From contig SZWC01001580.1 of NCBI GenBank assembly GCA_023375785.1, positions 30,604-94,603 on the forward strand: a stretch of 64,000 bases of DNA, in the 5' to 3' direction. Source of the stretch: Penium margaritaceum. Taxonomy: Eukaryota > Streptophyta > Zygnematophyceae > Desmidiales > Peniaceae. A program made the translations under genes and the position numbers. Below, piece after piece: positions 14,501-26,360 of the stretch. Numbering within the stretch: position 1 is the stretch's first letter; every line of letters starts with the position of its first letter. The notes beneath the pieces were generated by a model. It searched no databases and had not been told where the DNA came from. It worked only from the letters and a program-made list of their open reading frames with translations.

Positions 14501-15407
14501 TTTGGTCAAAAGCTGTACATATGCCTACTTTGGTCGGTCAGTGTGCATGGTAGCCACACCGTGCTACTACTGATTGAAGGTCGTTGTACTTGCTAGTTGA
14601 GAACTGATATTCTCAGACCATTGCTTCCAACTCTGACCGTTTGTGACTCGTGTTATGGTTGGTGAACATTGACCACCCATATTGAAATTCTTTGGTCGTG
14701 GTCAGTGACATATGCCTAGTTTGGTTGTTTGGTGTGCATAGTAGCCACACCGTGTCACTGCGTATTGAATTTCTTTGTCCTTTCTTGTCGATACATAGGG
14801 TTCCCAAACCATTGTCTCTCCCTCTGACCATTTGTGACTCGTGTTATGAGTTGTCAATGTTGACCACACACAGTGGACTTCTTCGGTCATAGTCAGTGAC
14901 GTATGCATCCTTTGGTTGGTCACCGTGCACGCTATCCACACCGTGCCACTACTTGTTGAAGGTCTTTGTACTTGCTAGTTGATAACTAGTGTTCCCAATC
15001 CATTCCTTCCCCCACTGACCATTTGTGACTCGTGTTATGGGTTGTGAACGTTGACCATCCATATTAAAATTCTTTGGTCATGGTCAGTGACATATGCCTA
15101 CTTTCGTTTGTCACTGTACATGGTTACCACGCCGTGTCACTATGTATTGAAGGTCTTTGTGCTTTCTAGTTGATAGCTAGTCTTCCCAAACCATTGTTAC
15201 CACCTCTGGCTATCTGTGACTCGTGTTGTGAGTTGTCAACGTTGACCACATGAAGTGAAATTCTTTGGTCATGGTCAGTGACATATGCACACTTTGGTTG
15301 GTCACTATGCATTGTAGCCACGCTGTGCCACTACATATTGAAGGTATTTGTACTTGCTAGTTGAGAACTAGTATTAAAAAACCATTATCTTCCACTCAGA
15401 CCATTTA

Positions 15408-15796
15408 TGACTCGTGTTATGAGTTGTCAAAGTTTACCACACATAGTGACATTCTTTGGTCATGGTCAGTGACATATGCCTACTTTGGTTGGTCATCGTG
15501 CATGGTATCCACACCGTGCCACAACGTATTGAAGGTCCTTGTGCTTGCTAGCTGATACCTGGTGTTCCTAAACGATTGTTTCCCCCTCTGACCATTTGTG
15601 ACTCGTGTTATGAGTTGTCAAAGTTTACCACACATAGTGACATTCTTTGGTCATGGTCAGTGACATATGCCTACTTTGGTTGGTCATCGTGCATGGTATC
15701 CACACCGTGCCACAACGTATTGAAGGTCCTTGTGCTTGCTAGCTGATACCTGGTGTTCCTAAACGATTGTTTCCCCCTCTGACCATTTGTGACTCG
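15408..15796 (-). repeat. Exact 191 bp tandem duplication of an F' monomer
   Basis: Two copies, beginning at 15408 and 15599, are identical by eye over the full 191 bp, followed by 7 further matching bases. They share private variants, including GCTAGCTGATACC and TTCCTAAACGATTG. Nothing has diverged between them, so the duplication is young compared with the array. It turns this HOR into a seven-monomer unit. Confidence 0.92.
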
Positions 15797-18700
15797 TATT
15801 ATGAGTTGTCAACGTTGACCACACACAGCGGATTTCTTTGGTCAAAGGCAGTTCATATGCCTACCTTGGTCGGTCATTGTGCATGGTAGCCACACGGTGC
15901 TACTACTGATTGAAGGTCGTTGTACTTGCTAGTTGAGAACTGATATTCCCAGACCATTGTTTCCCCCCTCTGACCGTTTTTCACTCGTGTTATGGTTGGC
16001 GAACGTTGACCACCCATATTGCATTTCTTTGGTCATGGTCAGTGACATATGCCTAGTTTGGTTGTTTGGTGTGCATAGTAGCCACACCGTGCCACAATGT
16101 ATTAAAGTTCTTTGTCCTTTCTAGTCAATACATAGGTTTCCCAAACCATTGTCTCTCCCTCTGACCATTTGTGACTAGTGTTATGAGTTATCAATGTTGA
16201 CCACACATAGTGGACTTCTTTGGTCATAATCAGTGATGTATGCATCCTTTGATTGGTCACTGTGCACGCTAGCCACACCGTGCCACTACTGGTTGAAGGT
16301 CTTTGTACTTGCTCGTTGATAACTAGTGTTCCCAACCCATTGTTTCCCCCTGTGAACATTTGTGACTTGTGTTATGAGTTTACAACGTTGACCACACACT
16401 GTGAAATTATTTTGGTCATGGTCGGTGACATATGCCTACCTTCGTTGGTCATTGTACATGGTTACCACACCGTGTCACTACGTATTGAATGTCTTTGTGC
16501 TTTCTAGTTGATAGCTAGTCTTCCGAGACCATTGTTACCCCCTCTGACTATCTGTGACTCGTGTTGTGAGTTGACAACGTTGATCACATGAAGTGAAATT
16601 CTTTGGTCATGGTCAGTTACATATGCATATTTTGGTTGGTCACTATGCATTGTAGCCACACTGTGCCACTACATATTGAAGGTATTTGTACTTGCTAGTT
16701 GATAACTAGTATTCACAAACCATTATCTTCCACTCTGACCATTTATGACTCGTGTTATGAGTTGTCAAAGTTTACCACACATAGTGACATTCTCTGGTCA
16801 TGGTCAGTGACATATGCCTACTTTGGTTGGTCATCGTGCATGGTATCCACACCGTGCCACAACTTATTCAAGGTCCTTGTGCTTGCTAGTTGATACCTGG
16901 TGTTCCCAAACCATTCTTTCCCCCTTTGACCATTGTTACTCGTATTATGAGTTGTCAACGTTGACCACAAACTGCGGATTTCTTTGGTAAAAGGTAGTAC
17001 ATACGCCCACTTTGGTCGGTCATTGTGCATGGTAGCCACACCGTGCTACTACTGATTGAAGGTCGTTGTACTTGCTAGTTGAGAACTGATATTCCCAGAC
17101 CATTGTTTCCCACTCTGACCGTTTGTGACTCGTGTTATGGTTGGTGAATGTTGACCACCCATATTGAAATTCTTTTGGTCATGGTCAGTAACATATGCCT
17201 AGTTTGGTTGTTTGGTGTGCATAGTTGCCACACCGTGCCACTACGTATTGAAGTTATTTGACCTTTCTAGTCGATACATAGGGTTCCCTAACCATTGTCT
17301 CTCCCTCTGACCATTTGTGATTCGTGTTAGGAGTTGTCAATGTTGACCACACATAGTGGACTTCTTCGGTCATAGTCAGTGACGGATGCATCCTTTGGTT
17401 GGTCACTCTGCACGCTAGCCACACCGTGCCACTACTTGTTGAAAGTCTTTGTACTTGCTAGTTAATAACTAGTGTTCCCAACCCATTGTTTCCCCCTCTG
17501 ACCATTTGTGACTCGTGTTATGAGTTTTCAACATTGACCACACACCGTGAAATTCTTTCGGTCATGGTTAGTAACATATGCCTACTTTGGTTTGTCAATG
17601 TAAGTGGTTACCATGCCATGTCCCTATGTCTTGAAGGTCTTTGTGCTTTCTAGTTGATAGCTAGTGTTACCAAGCCATTGTTACCCCCTCTGACTATCTG
17701 TGACTCGTGTTGTGCGTTGTCAACATTGACCACATGAAGTGAAATTCTTTGGTCATGGTCAGTGACATATGCATCAATGGTTGGTCACTGTACATTGTAC
17801 TGTGCCACTACATATGGAAGGTATTTGTAATTGCTAGTCGATAACTTGTATTCAAAAACCATCATCTTCCACTCTGACCATTTGTGACTCGTGTTATGAT
17901 TTATCAATGTTTACCATACATAGTGCCATTCTTTGGTCATGGTCAATGACATATGCCTACTTTGGTTGGTCATTGTGCATGGTATCCACACCGTGCCACA
18001 ACGTATTGAAGCTCCTTGTGCTTGCTATTTGATACCTGGTATTCCCAAACCATTGTTTCCCCCTCTGACCATTTGTGACGCGTGTTATGAGTTGTCAACG
18101 TTGACCACACACAGCGGATTTATTTGGTCAAAGGCAATACATATGCCTACTTTGGTCGGTCATTGTGCATGGTAGCCACACCATGCTACTACTGATTGAA
18201 GGCCGGTGTACTTGCTAGTTGAGAACTAATATTCCCATACCATTGTTTCCCCCTCTGACCGTTTGTGACTCGTGTTATGGTTGGTGAACGTTGACCACCC
18301 AAATTGAAATTCTTTGGTCATGGTCAGTGACATATGCCTAGTTTGGTTGTTTGGTGTGCATCGTAGCCACACCGTGCCACTACATATTGAAGTTCTTTGT
18401 CCTTTCTAGTCTATACATAGGGTTCCCAAACCATTGTCTCTCCCTCTGACCATTTGTGAGTCGTGTTATGAGTTGACAATGTTGAGCACACATAGTGGAC
18501 TTCTTCGGTCATAGTCAGTGACGTATGCATCCTTTGGTTGGTCACTGTGCACGCTTGCCACACCGTGCCACTACTTGTTGAAGGTCTTTGTAATTGCTAG
18601 TTAATAACAAGTTGTCCCAACCCATTATTTCTCCCTCTGACCATTTGTGACTCGTGTTATGGGTTGTGAATGTTGACCACCCATATTGAAATTCTTTGGT

Positions 18701-21700
18701 CATGGTCAGTGACATATGCCTAGTTTGGTTTGTCACTGTACATGGTTACAACACCGTGTCACTACGTATTGAAGGCCTTTGTTCTTTCTAGTTGATAGCT
18801 AGTCTTCCCAAACCATTTTTACCCCCCTCTGACTATCTGTGACTCGTGTCGTGAGTTGTCAACGTTGACCACATCAAGTGAAATTCTTTGGTCATGGTCA
18901 GTGACATATGCATACTTTGGATGGTCACTGTGCATGGTAGCCACACTGTGCCACTACATATTGAAGGTATTTGTACTTGCTAGTAGATAACTAGTATTCA
19001 CAAACCATTATCTTCCACTCTGACCATTTGTGAATTGTGTTATGAGTTGTCAAAGTTTACCATACATAGTGACATTCTTTGGTCATGGTCAGTGACATAT
19101 GCCTACTTTGGTAGGTCATCGTGCATGGTATCCACACCGTGCCACAACTTATTGAATGTCCTTGTGCTTGCTAGTTGATACCTGGTGTTCCGAAATCATT
19201 GTTTTCCCCTCTGACCATTTGTGACTCGTATTATGAGTTGTCAACGTTGACCACACACAGCGGATCTCTTTGGTCAAAGGCAGTACATATGCCTACCTTG
19301 GTCGGTCATTGTGCATGGTAGCCACACCGTGCTACTACTGATTGAAGGCCGTTGTACTTGCTATTTGAGAGCTGATATTCCCAGACCATTGTTTCCCCCT
19401 CTGACCATTTGTGACTCGTGTTATGGTTGGTGACCGTTGACCACCCATCTTGAAATTCTTTGGTCATGGTCAGTGACATATGCCTAGTTTGGTTGTTTGG
19501 TGTGGATAGTAGCCACACCGTGCCACTACGTATTGAAGTTCATTTTTCCTTTCTATTCGATACATAGGGTTCCCAAACCATTGTCTCTCCCTCTGACCAT
19601 TTGTGACTCGTGTTATGAGTTGTCAATGTTGACCACACATAGTGGACTTCTTCGGTCATAATCAGTGTTGTATGCATCCTATGATTGGTCACTGTGCATG
19701 CTAGCGACACCGTGCCACTACTTGTTGAAGGTCTTTGTACTTGCTAGTTGATAACTAGTGTTCTCAACCCATTGTTTCCCCCGTTGACCAGTTTTTACTC
19801 GTGTTATGAGTTTTCAATGTTGACCACACACTATGAAATTCTTTTGGTCATGGTCAGTGACGTATGCCTACCTTGGTTGGTCATTGTACATGGTTACCAC
19901 GCCGTACCACTACGTATAGAATGTCTTTTTGCTTTCTAGTTGATAGCTAGTCTTTCCAAACCATTGTTACCCCCTCTGACTATCTGTGACTCGTTTTGTG
20001 AGTTGTCAACGTTGACCACATGAGGTGAAATTCTTTGGTCATGGTCAGTGACATATGCATACTTTGGTTGGTCACTTTGCATTTTAGCCATACTGTGCCA
20101 CTACATATTGAAGGTATTTGTACTTGCTAGTCGATAACTAGTATTCACAAACCATTATCTTCCACTCTGGCCATTTATGACTCGTGTTATGAGTTGTCAA
20201 AGTTAACCACACATAGTGACATTATTTGGTCATGGTCAGTGACATATGCCTACTTTGGTTGGTCATGGTGCATGGCATCCACACCGTGCCACAACTAATC
20301 GAAGGTCCTTGTGCTTTCTAGTTGATACCTGGTGTTCCCAAACCATTGTTTCCCCCTCTGACCATTTGTGACTCGTATTATGAGTTATCAACGTTCACTA
20401 CACACAGCGGATTTCATTGGTCAAAGGATCGACATATGCCTATTTTGGTCATTCATTGTGCATGGTAACCACGCCGTGCTAGTACTGATTGAAGTTCGTT
20501 GTACTTTCTAGTTGAGAACTGATATTCCCAGACCATTGTTTCCCCCCCTGACCGTTTGTGACTCGTGTTATGGTTGATGAACGTTGTCCACCCATATTGA
20601 AATTCTTTGGTCATGGTCAGTGACATGTGCCTAGTTTGGTTGTTTGGTGTGCAGAGTAACCACACCGTGCCACTACGTATTGAAGTTCTTTGTCCTTTCT
20701 AGTCAATACATAGGGTTCTCAAACCATTGTCTCTTGCTCTGACCATTTCTGACTGGTGTTATGAGTTGCCAATGTTGACCACACATAGTGGAATTCTTCG
20801 GTCATAGTCAGTGACGTATGCATCCTTTGGTTGGTCACTGTGTACGCTAGCCACACTGTGCCACTACTTGTTGAAGGTATTTGTACTTGCTAGTTAATAA
20901 CAAGAGTTCCCAACCCATTGTTTCCCCCTCTGAGCATTTGTGACTCGTGTTATGGGTTGTGAATGTTGACCACCCATTTGAAATTCTTTGGTCATGGTCA
21001 GTGACATATGTCTAGTTTGGTTTGTCACTGTACATGGTTACCACACCATTTCACTACGTATTGAAGGTCTTTGTGCTTTCTAGTTGATAGCTAGTCTTCC
21101 CAAACCATTGTTACCCCCCTCTGACTATCTGTGACTCGTGTCGTGAGTTGTCAACGTTGACCACATGAAGTGAAATTCTTTGGTCATGGTTAGTGACATA
21201 TGCATACTTTGGTTGGTCACTGTGCATTGTAGCCACACTGTGCTACTACATATGGAAGGTATTTGTACTTACTTGTCGATAACTAGTTGTCACAAACCAT
21301 TATCTTCCACTCTGATCATTTGTGACTCGTGTTATGAGTTGTCAAAGTTTACCACGCATAGTGACATTGTTTGGTCATAGTCAGTGACATATGCCTACTT
21401 TGGTTGGTCATCGTGCATGATATCCACACCGTGCCACATTGTATTGAAGGTCTTGTGCTTGCTAGTTGATACCTGGTGTTCCCAAACCATTGTTTCCTCC
21501 TATGACCATTTGTGACCCGTATTATGAGTTGTCAACGTTGACCACACACAGCGGATGTCTTTGGTCAAAGGCAGTGCATATGCCTACTTTGGTCGGTCAT
21601 TGTGCATGGTAGCCACACCGTGCTACTACTGATTGAAGGTCGTTGTACTTGCTAGTTGAGAACTGATATTCCCAGACCGTTGTTTCCCCCTCTGACCGTT

Positions 21701-23202
21701 TGTGACTCGTGTTATGGTTGGTGAACGTTGACCACCCCCATTGAAATTCTTTGGTCATGGCCAGTGACATATGCCTAGTTTGGTCGTTTGGTGTGCATAG
21801 TATCCACACCGTGCCACTACGTATTGAAGTTCTTTTTCTTTTCTAGTCGATACATAGGGTTCCCAAACCGTTGTCCCTCCCCCTGACAATTTGTGACTTG
21901 TGTTATGAGTTGTTAATGTTGACCACACATAGTGGACTTCTTTGGTCATAGTCAGTGACGTATGCATCCACTGTGCACGCTAGCCACACCGTGTTCTATT
22001 TGTTGAAGTTCTTTTTACTTGCTTGTTGATAAGTAGTGTTCCCAACCCATTGTTTCCCCCTCTGACCATTTGTGACTCGTGTTATGAGTTTTCAACGTTG
22101 ACCACACACTGTGAAATTCTTTTGGTCATGGTTAGTGACATAAGCCTACTTTGGTTTGTCACTGTACATGGTTACCACGCCGTGTCACTATGTATTGAAG
22201 GTCTTTTTGCCTTCTAGTTGATAGCTACTTTTCCCAAACCATTGTTACCCCCTCTGACTATATGTGACTCGTGTTGTGAATAGTCAACATTGACCACATG
22301 AAGTGAAATTCTTTGGTCATGGTCAGTGACATATGCATACTTTGGTTGGTCACTGTGCATTGTAGCCACACTGTGCCACTACATATGGAAGGTATTTGTA
22401 CTTGCCAGTCAATAACTAGTCGTCACAAACCATTATATTCCACTCTGATCATTTGTGACTCGTGTTATGAGTTGTCAAAGTTTACCACACATAGTGACAT
22501 TCTTTGGTCATGGTCAGTGACATATGCCTACTTTGCTTGGTCATAGTGCATGATATCCACACCGTGCCACAGCGTATTTCAGGTCCTTGTGCTTGCTAGT
22601 TGATACCTGGTGTTCCCAAACCATTGTCTCCTCCTATGACCATTTGTGACCCGTATTATGAGTTGTGAACGTTGACCACACACAGTGGATTTCTTTGGTC
22701 GAAGGTTGTACATATGCCTGCTTTGGTCGGTCATTGTGCATGGTAGCCACACCGTGCTACTACTGATTGAAGGTCGTTGTACTTGCTAGTTGATAACTGA
22801 TATTCCCAGACCATTGTTTCCCCCTCTGACTATTTGTGACTCGTGTTATGGTTGGTGAACGTTGACCACCTATATTGAAATTCTTTGCTCATGGTCAGTG
22901 ACAATTGCCTAGTTTGGTTGTTTGGTGTGCATAGTAGCCACACCGTGCCACTAAGTATTGAAGTTCTTTGTCCTTTCTAGTCGATACATAGGGTTCCCAA
23001 ACCATTGTCTCTCCCTCTGACCATTTGTGACTCGTGTTATGAGTTGTCAATGTTGACCATACATTGTGGACTTCTTCGGTCATAGTCAGTGACGTATGCA
23101 TCATTTGGTTGGTCACTGTGCACGCTAGCCACATCGTGCCACTTCTTGTTGAAGGTCTTTGTACTTGCTAGTTGATAACTAGTGTTCCCAACCCATTGTT
23201 TC

Positions 23203-23520
23203 AGTCAACCGGCCTGAGGCGAACGGACTAGAAAACATGGCCGGCACAATAGCACCTGCCATCCGCTCCTAGCATTTCAGCTAGGAGAAGATATCACCCT
23301 CAGGATCACAGTTCTATACTGAGCAGCTCCTAGGCAATCACTTTCTAGCAACGGTGTCCACGTAACAGTTGGTCACTTTCGCGCGAGGTACTAGTCAGAG
23401 ACTATCTCATGGGGCTTAGACCAACCAGTGTCTTCTTTATACTGTTCCTTAGTTGGACGGCTATGTGAGGAGCATCTAAGGCCAGATTGTATATTTAGAA
23501 TGAGGAATGAGCCTGGTACA
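23203..23520 (-). repeat. Copia 3' LTR (left copy on the plus strand)
   Basis: About 318 bp, aligned end to end with 28979-29296. On the element strand it begins TGTACCAGGC and ends GGTTGAC followed by a changed last base: the plus strand reads AGTCAACC here against TGTCAACC in the other LTR. By hand count the two LTRs differ at about 15 positions, roughly 5%, so the insertion is old but not ancient. Both LTRs carry a perfect inverted repeat, CTCCTAGC-ATTTCA-GCTAGGAG, here at 23266-23287. Confidence 0.92.
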
Positions 23521-23964
23521 TATAGTCCTAGGCCTGACACCTAAGGTGTGTGGGTAATGTCACTTTTGGGGGTGGCCAGTCCTCACCACCTCACCAGCTC
23601 GCCCATTGGCGCATCCACTGACCGCCAAGTGGCACATCCTCCTCATGCATGAAGAAATGTCTAGGAAACTTCCTCTGTACAAGAAGGTCAAAAAACCTTC
23701 CTGCTCCCACCAAGGCTCGAACGCAGGAACTGTTGTCCCCAAGTCCAACGTGCTATCCATTGTGCTACACTGGTGGTGTTTCACTTGGACTTGCACCACG
23801 AACCAGGTATGGGGGACTAACTCCAAGGCAGCAGTGCATGCCCAACCTCTCCGCTAAGCCATAGCAGTGGCCCCCTTGCACCTCTGGCCACCTGCCGTAG
23901 TAATCTTCTTTTGCATGGACCCGTAGCTCTGCACTGTGTTTGTGTACCTCAGTTGTCTTGGTCT
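23521..23964 (-). other. Copia 3' non-coding region
   Basis: This lies between the RNase H stop and the 3' LTR on the element strand. No clear polypurine tract adjoins the LTR; the element strand reads GGCCTAGGACTATA just before TGTACC. The region contains a tRNA-like segment with a T-run (separate entry). Otherwise nothing recognisable is present. Confidence 0.6.
23690..23772 (-). other. tRNA-like (possibly SINE-derived) sequence with Pol III-type signals
   Basis: On the minus strand TAGCACAATGG matches the Pol III box A pattern. About 40 bp further on, GCGTTCGAGCC matches box B. A TTTTTT run at 23695-23690 follows about 10 bp after the tRNA-like part and could act as a Pol III terminator. 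The anticodon-loop region reads CTTGGGG, but the D and anticodon stems pair poorly, so this is not a functional tRNA by eye. It may be a tRNA-derived SINE fragment or a tRNA pseudogene carried in the retrotransposon's 3' region. Confidence 0.45.
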
Positions 23965-24480
23965 TTAGTCCTCGTCTCCTGTATCCACCATGCCGATTCC
24001 TTGAACTCCTACAGCATGCAAATCGCAATCAAGCGGCTTCGTCAGGAAGTGTGCAAGCATGCTCTTGGTTTCGATGTGTTGTAGTTCCACGACACCCTTG
24101 GCGACAAGGTCGCGTGAGTAGTGGTACCAAATGTCGATGTGCTTTGTACGCCAGGAAAGTACAACGTCCTCCGCCATAGCGATGGCGCTCTGGTTGTCCA
24201 CACGGATGACAGTTTCTTCCTCTTGTGGTGCCTTGATCTCGTTGAGCAAGCTGCGAAGCCACTGTGTTTTCTTACACACTTCCGAGAGGGCGATATGCTC
24301 TGCCTCAGCAGTACACAGCAAGACGCAATCCTGCTTCCTGCTCGCCCATGAGACCGCACCACCGTTGAGAAGACAGACAAAGCCCGAGGTGGACTTCCTG
24401 TCGTCAATCCGTCCTCCCTAGTCGCCATTGCTGTAGAACGTGAGTCGCAACGAGTCTGATCCTTCACGACCTCCAAACTG
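23965..24480 (-). pseudogene. Copia RNase H segment of the polyprotein
   Basis: RNase H degrades the RNA strand of the RNA/DNA hybrid during reverse transcription. The frame at 24321-23965 contains the conserved copia run TAEAEHIALSE, then VDNQSAIAMAE, RTKHIDIWYHYSRDLV and a terminal HFLTKPLDCD. The upstream part, about 24480-24322, stays recognisable with STSGFVCLLNGGAVSWAS. It is interrupted by a TAG at 24420-24418, where a Trp codon (TGG) would be expected after SNGD. It is separated from reverse transcriptase by a one-base frameshift near 24464-24480. It ends at a stop at 23965, about 440 bp before the 3' LTR. Confidence 0.88.
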
Positions 24481-25336
24481 AAGTCCCACGTGCCGTGTCT
24501 TTTTTGAGATAGCGGAAGATCCGCTTAACGGCTTGCCAGTGCTGTGGCCCAGAATTAGCCACGAACGTGCTCACCTGACCTACCGCATAAGCAATGTCAG
24601 GTCGCGTACCCACCATCACATACATGAGGCTCCCGACAGCGGACTGGTACGGGATGTTTTGCATTTCCCGCTGCTCTGCCTTGTTGCTTGGGATCATGGA
24701 GGAGGAGAGCTTGCACTCGGAGGCCATAGGGGTCCTGATGGGTTTGCAATCCTCCATGTTGTAGCGCTTCAAGACGCCCATGATGTACTTGGTCTGGTTG
24801 AGTTCGATGGTGCCTGCTTTGTGGTTGCGGTGGACGGCGATCCCGAGGTAGTACTCGAGAGGACCCATGTCCTTCATCTTGAACCTGCTGCTCAGCTGCT
24901 CCTTCAGGCCCACAAGGGCCTCATGCGATGAAGAACACATGATCAGATCGTCCACATACAATGCCACAAGAAGCAAGCGACGTCCGTCCTCCCGTACATA
25001 GACACTGGGATCATTCATGCAGTGTGCAAAGGAGACCTCAGCCATGAAGTTGTCCATCTCCTTGTACCAGATCCGTGGGGCCTGTTTCAGCCCGTACAAC
25101 GCCTTCACCAGCCGACACACCATTCCTGCGGGTGCATCCATCCCCTCCGGTACTTCCATGAGCACCTCTTTGTCTAACGCCTGGTAAAGGAAAGCTGTTT
25201 TGACATCCTTTTGATGGATCTCCAGGTCTTTGGCAGCAGCGACCGCCAGCAGGGACCTGATGGAGGCGAACGTGACGACCGGTGCGAAGGTCTCATCATA
25301 CTCGGACCCTGCGCGCTGAGAGAATCCCTTCACCAT
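24464..25336 (-). CDS. Copia reverse transcriptase, main segment (broken polyprotein)
   Basis: This segment would copy element RNA into DNA. Reading from 25336 there are 290 codons. Recognisable features are the KDVKTAFLYQAL block with the first catalytic Asp at residue 44, VPEGM, LYGLKQAPRIWY, the YVDD active site at residues 127-130, MGPLEYYLGI, and GTRPDIAYAVG followed by HWQAVKRIFRYLKK. The catalytic residues are present. It is not an independent gene. The frame upstream (25642-25370) is in the same phase and is separated by one TAG. At the 3' end the frame is lost after RGTSVWRS through a one-base shift that cuts off RNase H. Confidence 0.93.
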   Translation of the reverse strand: MVKGFSQRAGSEYDETFAPVVTFASIRSLLAVAAAKDLEIHQKDVKTAFLYQALDKEVLMEVPEGMDAPAGMVCRLVKALYGLKQAPRIWYKEMDNFMAEVSFAHCMNDPSVYVREDGRRLLLVALYVDDLIMCSSSHEALVGLKEQLSSRFKMKDMGPLEYYLGIAVHRNHKAGTIELNQTKYIMGVLKRYNMEDCKPIRTPMASECKLSSSMIPSNKAEQREMQNIPYQSAVGSLMYVMVGTRPDIAYAVGQVSTFVANSGPQHWQAVKRIFRYLKKDTARGTSVWRS

Positions 25337-25369
25337 GACCCTTGCCTTGTACTTGTCAATGTTGTTGTC

Positions 25370-25642
25370 CTACTTCCGGTTCAGCCTAAGCACCCACTTT
25401 GAGCCCACCACGTGACCGTTAGCGGGTCTGTCCACCAGCACCCATGTACCACTCTCTTCGATGGACGCGAGCTCGCTCTCCACCGCCTCCTTCCATTTGG
25501 CCGCATCGGGCCTTGTCAGCGCCTCTGCCACAATGAGCGGCTCTCCCTGAGCCAAACAAGACCAGCTCAGTCCAGTCCAGCCTCCGGTGTTAGCGTCATA
25601 CTGTGGAGTTTGTTTTCTTTGCCGCGTACCACGATGCGGCAT
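25370..25642 (-). pseudogene. Copia reverse transcriptase N-terminal segment
   Basis: Ninety codons. RGTRQRKQTPQYD matches the basic stretch that usually precedes copia reverse transcriptase. EALTRPDAAKWKEAVESEL, TWVLVDRP and VVGSKWVLRLNRK are the standard N-terminal fingers of the enzyme. The segment ends at TAG (25372-25370). The same frame continues beyond it with DNNIDKYKAR and joins the main reverse transcriptase segment, so a single nonsense change separates the two. Confidence 0.88.
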
Positions 25643-25790
25643 TGCTGGTGCTTCATCTCTACTCTGCTGCTGCTCCTATGGTGCAGGCTGCCCTGAAGTT
25701 AAATCTTCCTCTAGTGAAGAGCCACTGGCCTCCGAGCTGGTCTCAGAGGCCTCGGACGTCTCTGACTCCGTGTCGAAGCCCGCCGCTGCG
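25643..25790 (-). other. Integrase-reverse transcriptase hinge of the copia polyprotein
   Basis: A low-conservation, Ser/Ala/Glu-rich linker region between the integrase tail and the reverse transcriptase. The flanking frames (ending at 25791 and starting at 25642) are out of phase by one base, so a frameshift lies here. I cannot place it exactly. Confidence 0.55.
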
Positions 25791-26303
25791 TCAGCGTGAG
25801 CAGCGGCTCTCCCTTACCACACCACTCTTCTCCGTGGCCTGCCGTACTGGCACCACTTGCCAGTTTTCAGGAGCTTGATCCCCTGACTCCAGCAGCACCA
25901 ACCATTCTCCCTGTTTTGGAGCTTGCATGGGATCAATCGGCTCTCCCTTGCCTAGTGTCCTCTCATCAAAAGTCACGTCCCGGCTGGTGATAAGCCTTCT
26001 TGCTGTCAGATCCCACAGACGGTAGGTCTTGTGGGCCGTCTCGTAGCCCACCATCACGCACTTTCGCGCTCTTGCATCNGTGGCCTGCCGTACTGGCACC
26101 ACTTGCCAGTTTTCAGGAGCTTGATCCCCTGACTCCAGCAGCACCAACCACTCTCCCTGTTTTGGAGCTTGCGTGGGATCAATCGGCTCTCCCTTGCCTA
26201 GTGTCCTCTCATCAAAAGTCACGTCCCGGCTGGTGATAAGCCTTCTTGCTGTCAGATCCCACAGACGGTAGGTCTTGTGGGCCGTCTCGTAGCCCACCAT
26301 CAC
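25791..26303 (-). pseudogene. Copia integrase C-terminal region, internally duplicated
   Basis: The frame contains two copies, in phase and 82 codons apart, of the copia post-integrase block: MVGYETAHKTYRLWD, then SRDVTFDE, then WQVVPVRQA. The DNA copies are 25834-26078 and 26080-26324. A single N sits between them at 26079, and they differ at about three bases. One copy has DARARKCV intact. In the other, CGA (Arg) is TGA at 26312-26310, a C-to-T change in a CpG. A normal copia protein has this block once. The N suggests an assembly join of overlapping contig ends rather than a biological duplication. Confidence 0.85.
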
Positions 26304-26360
26304 GCACTTTCACGCTCTTGCATCCAGCTTCCGACCACCCTCTCCCGCCTGGACCTTTGC

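Larger units (their letters stand above)
7853..23202 (-). repeat. Satellite array block 2, reverse orientation
   Basis: This is the same monomers as block 1 in reverse complement; left to right they read F', E', D', C', B', A'. The F' landmark GGTATCCACACCGTGCC lies near 7931, 9077, 10225, 12082, 13229, 14359, 15505, 15696, 16842, 17982, 19127, 20274, 21420 and 22552. Spacing is mostly 1130-1148 bp. The exceptions are 191 bp at 15505-15696, a duplicated monomer, and 1857 bp at 10225-12082, which spans the N gap. The block stops inside a B' monomer where the copia LTR begins. No gene is seen. Confidence 0.97.
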
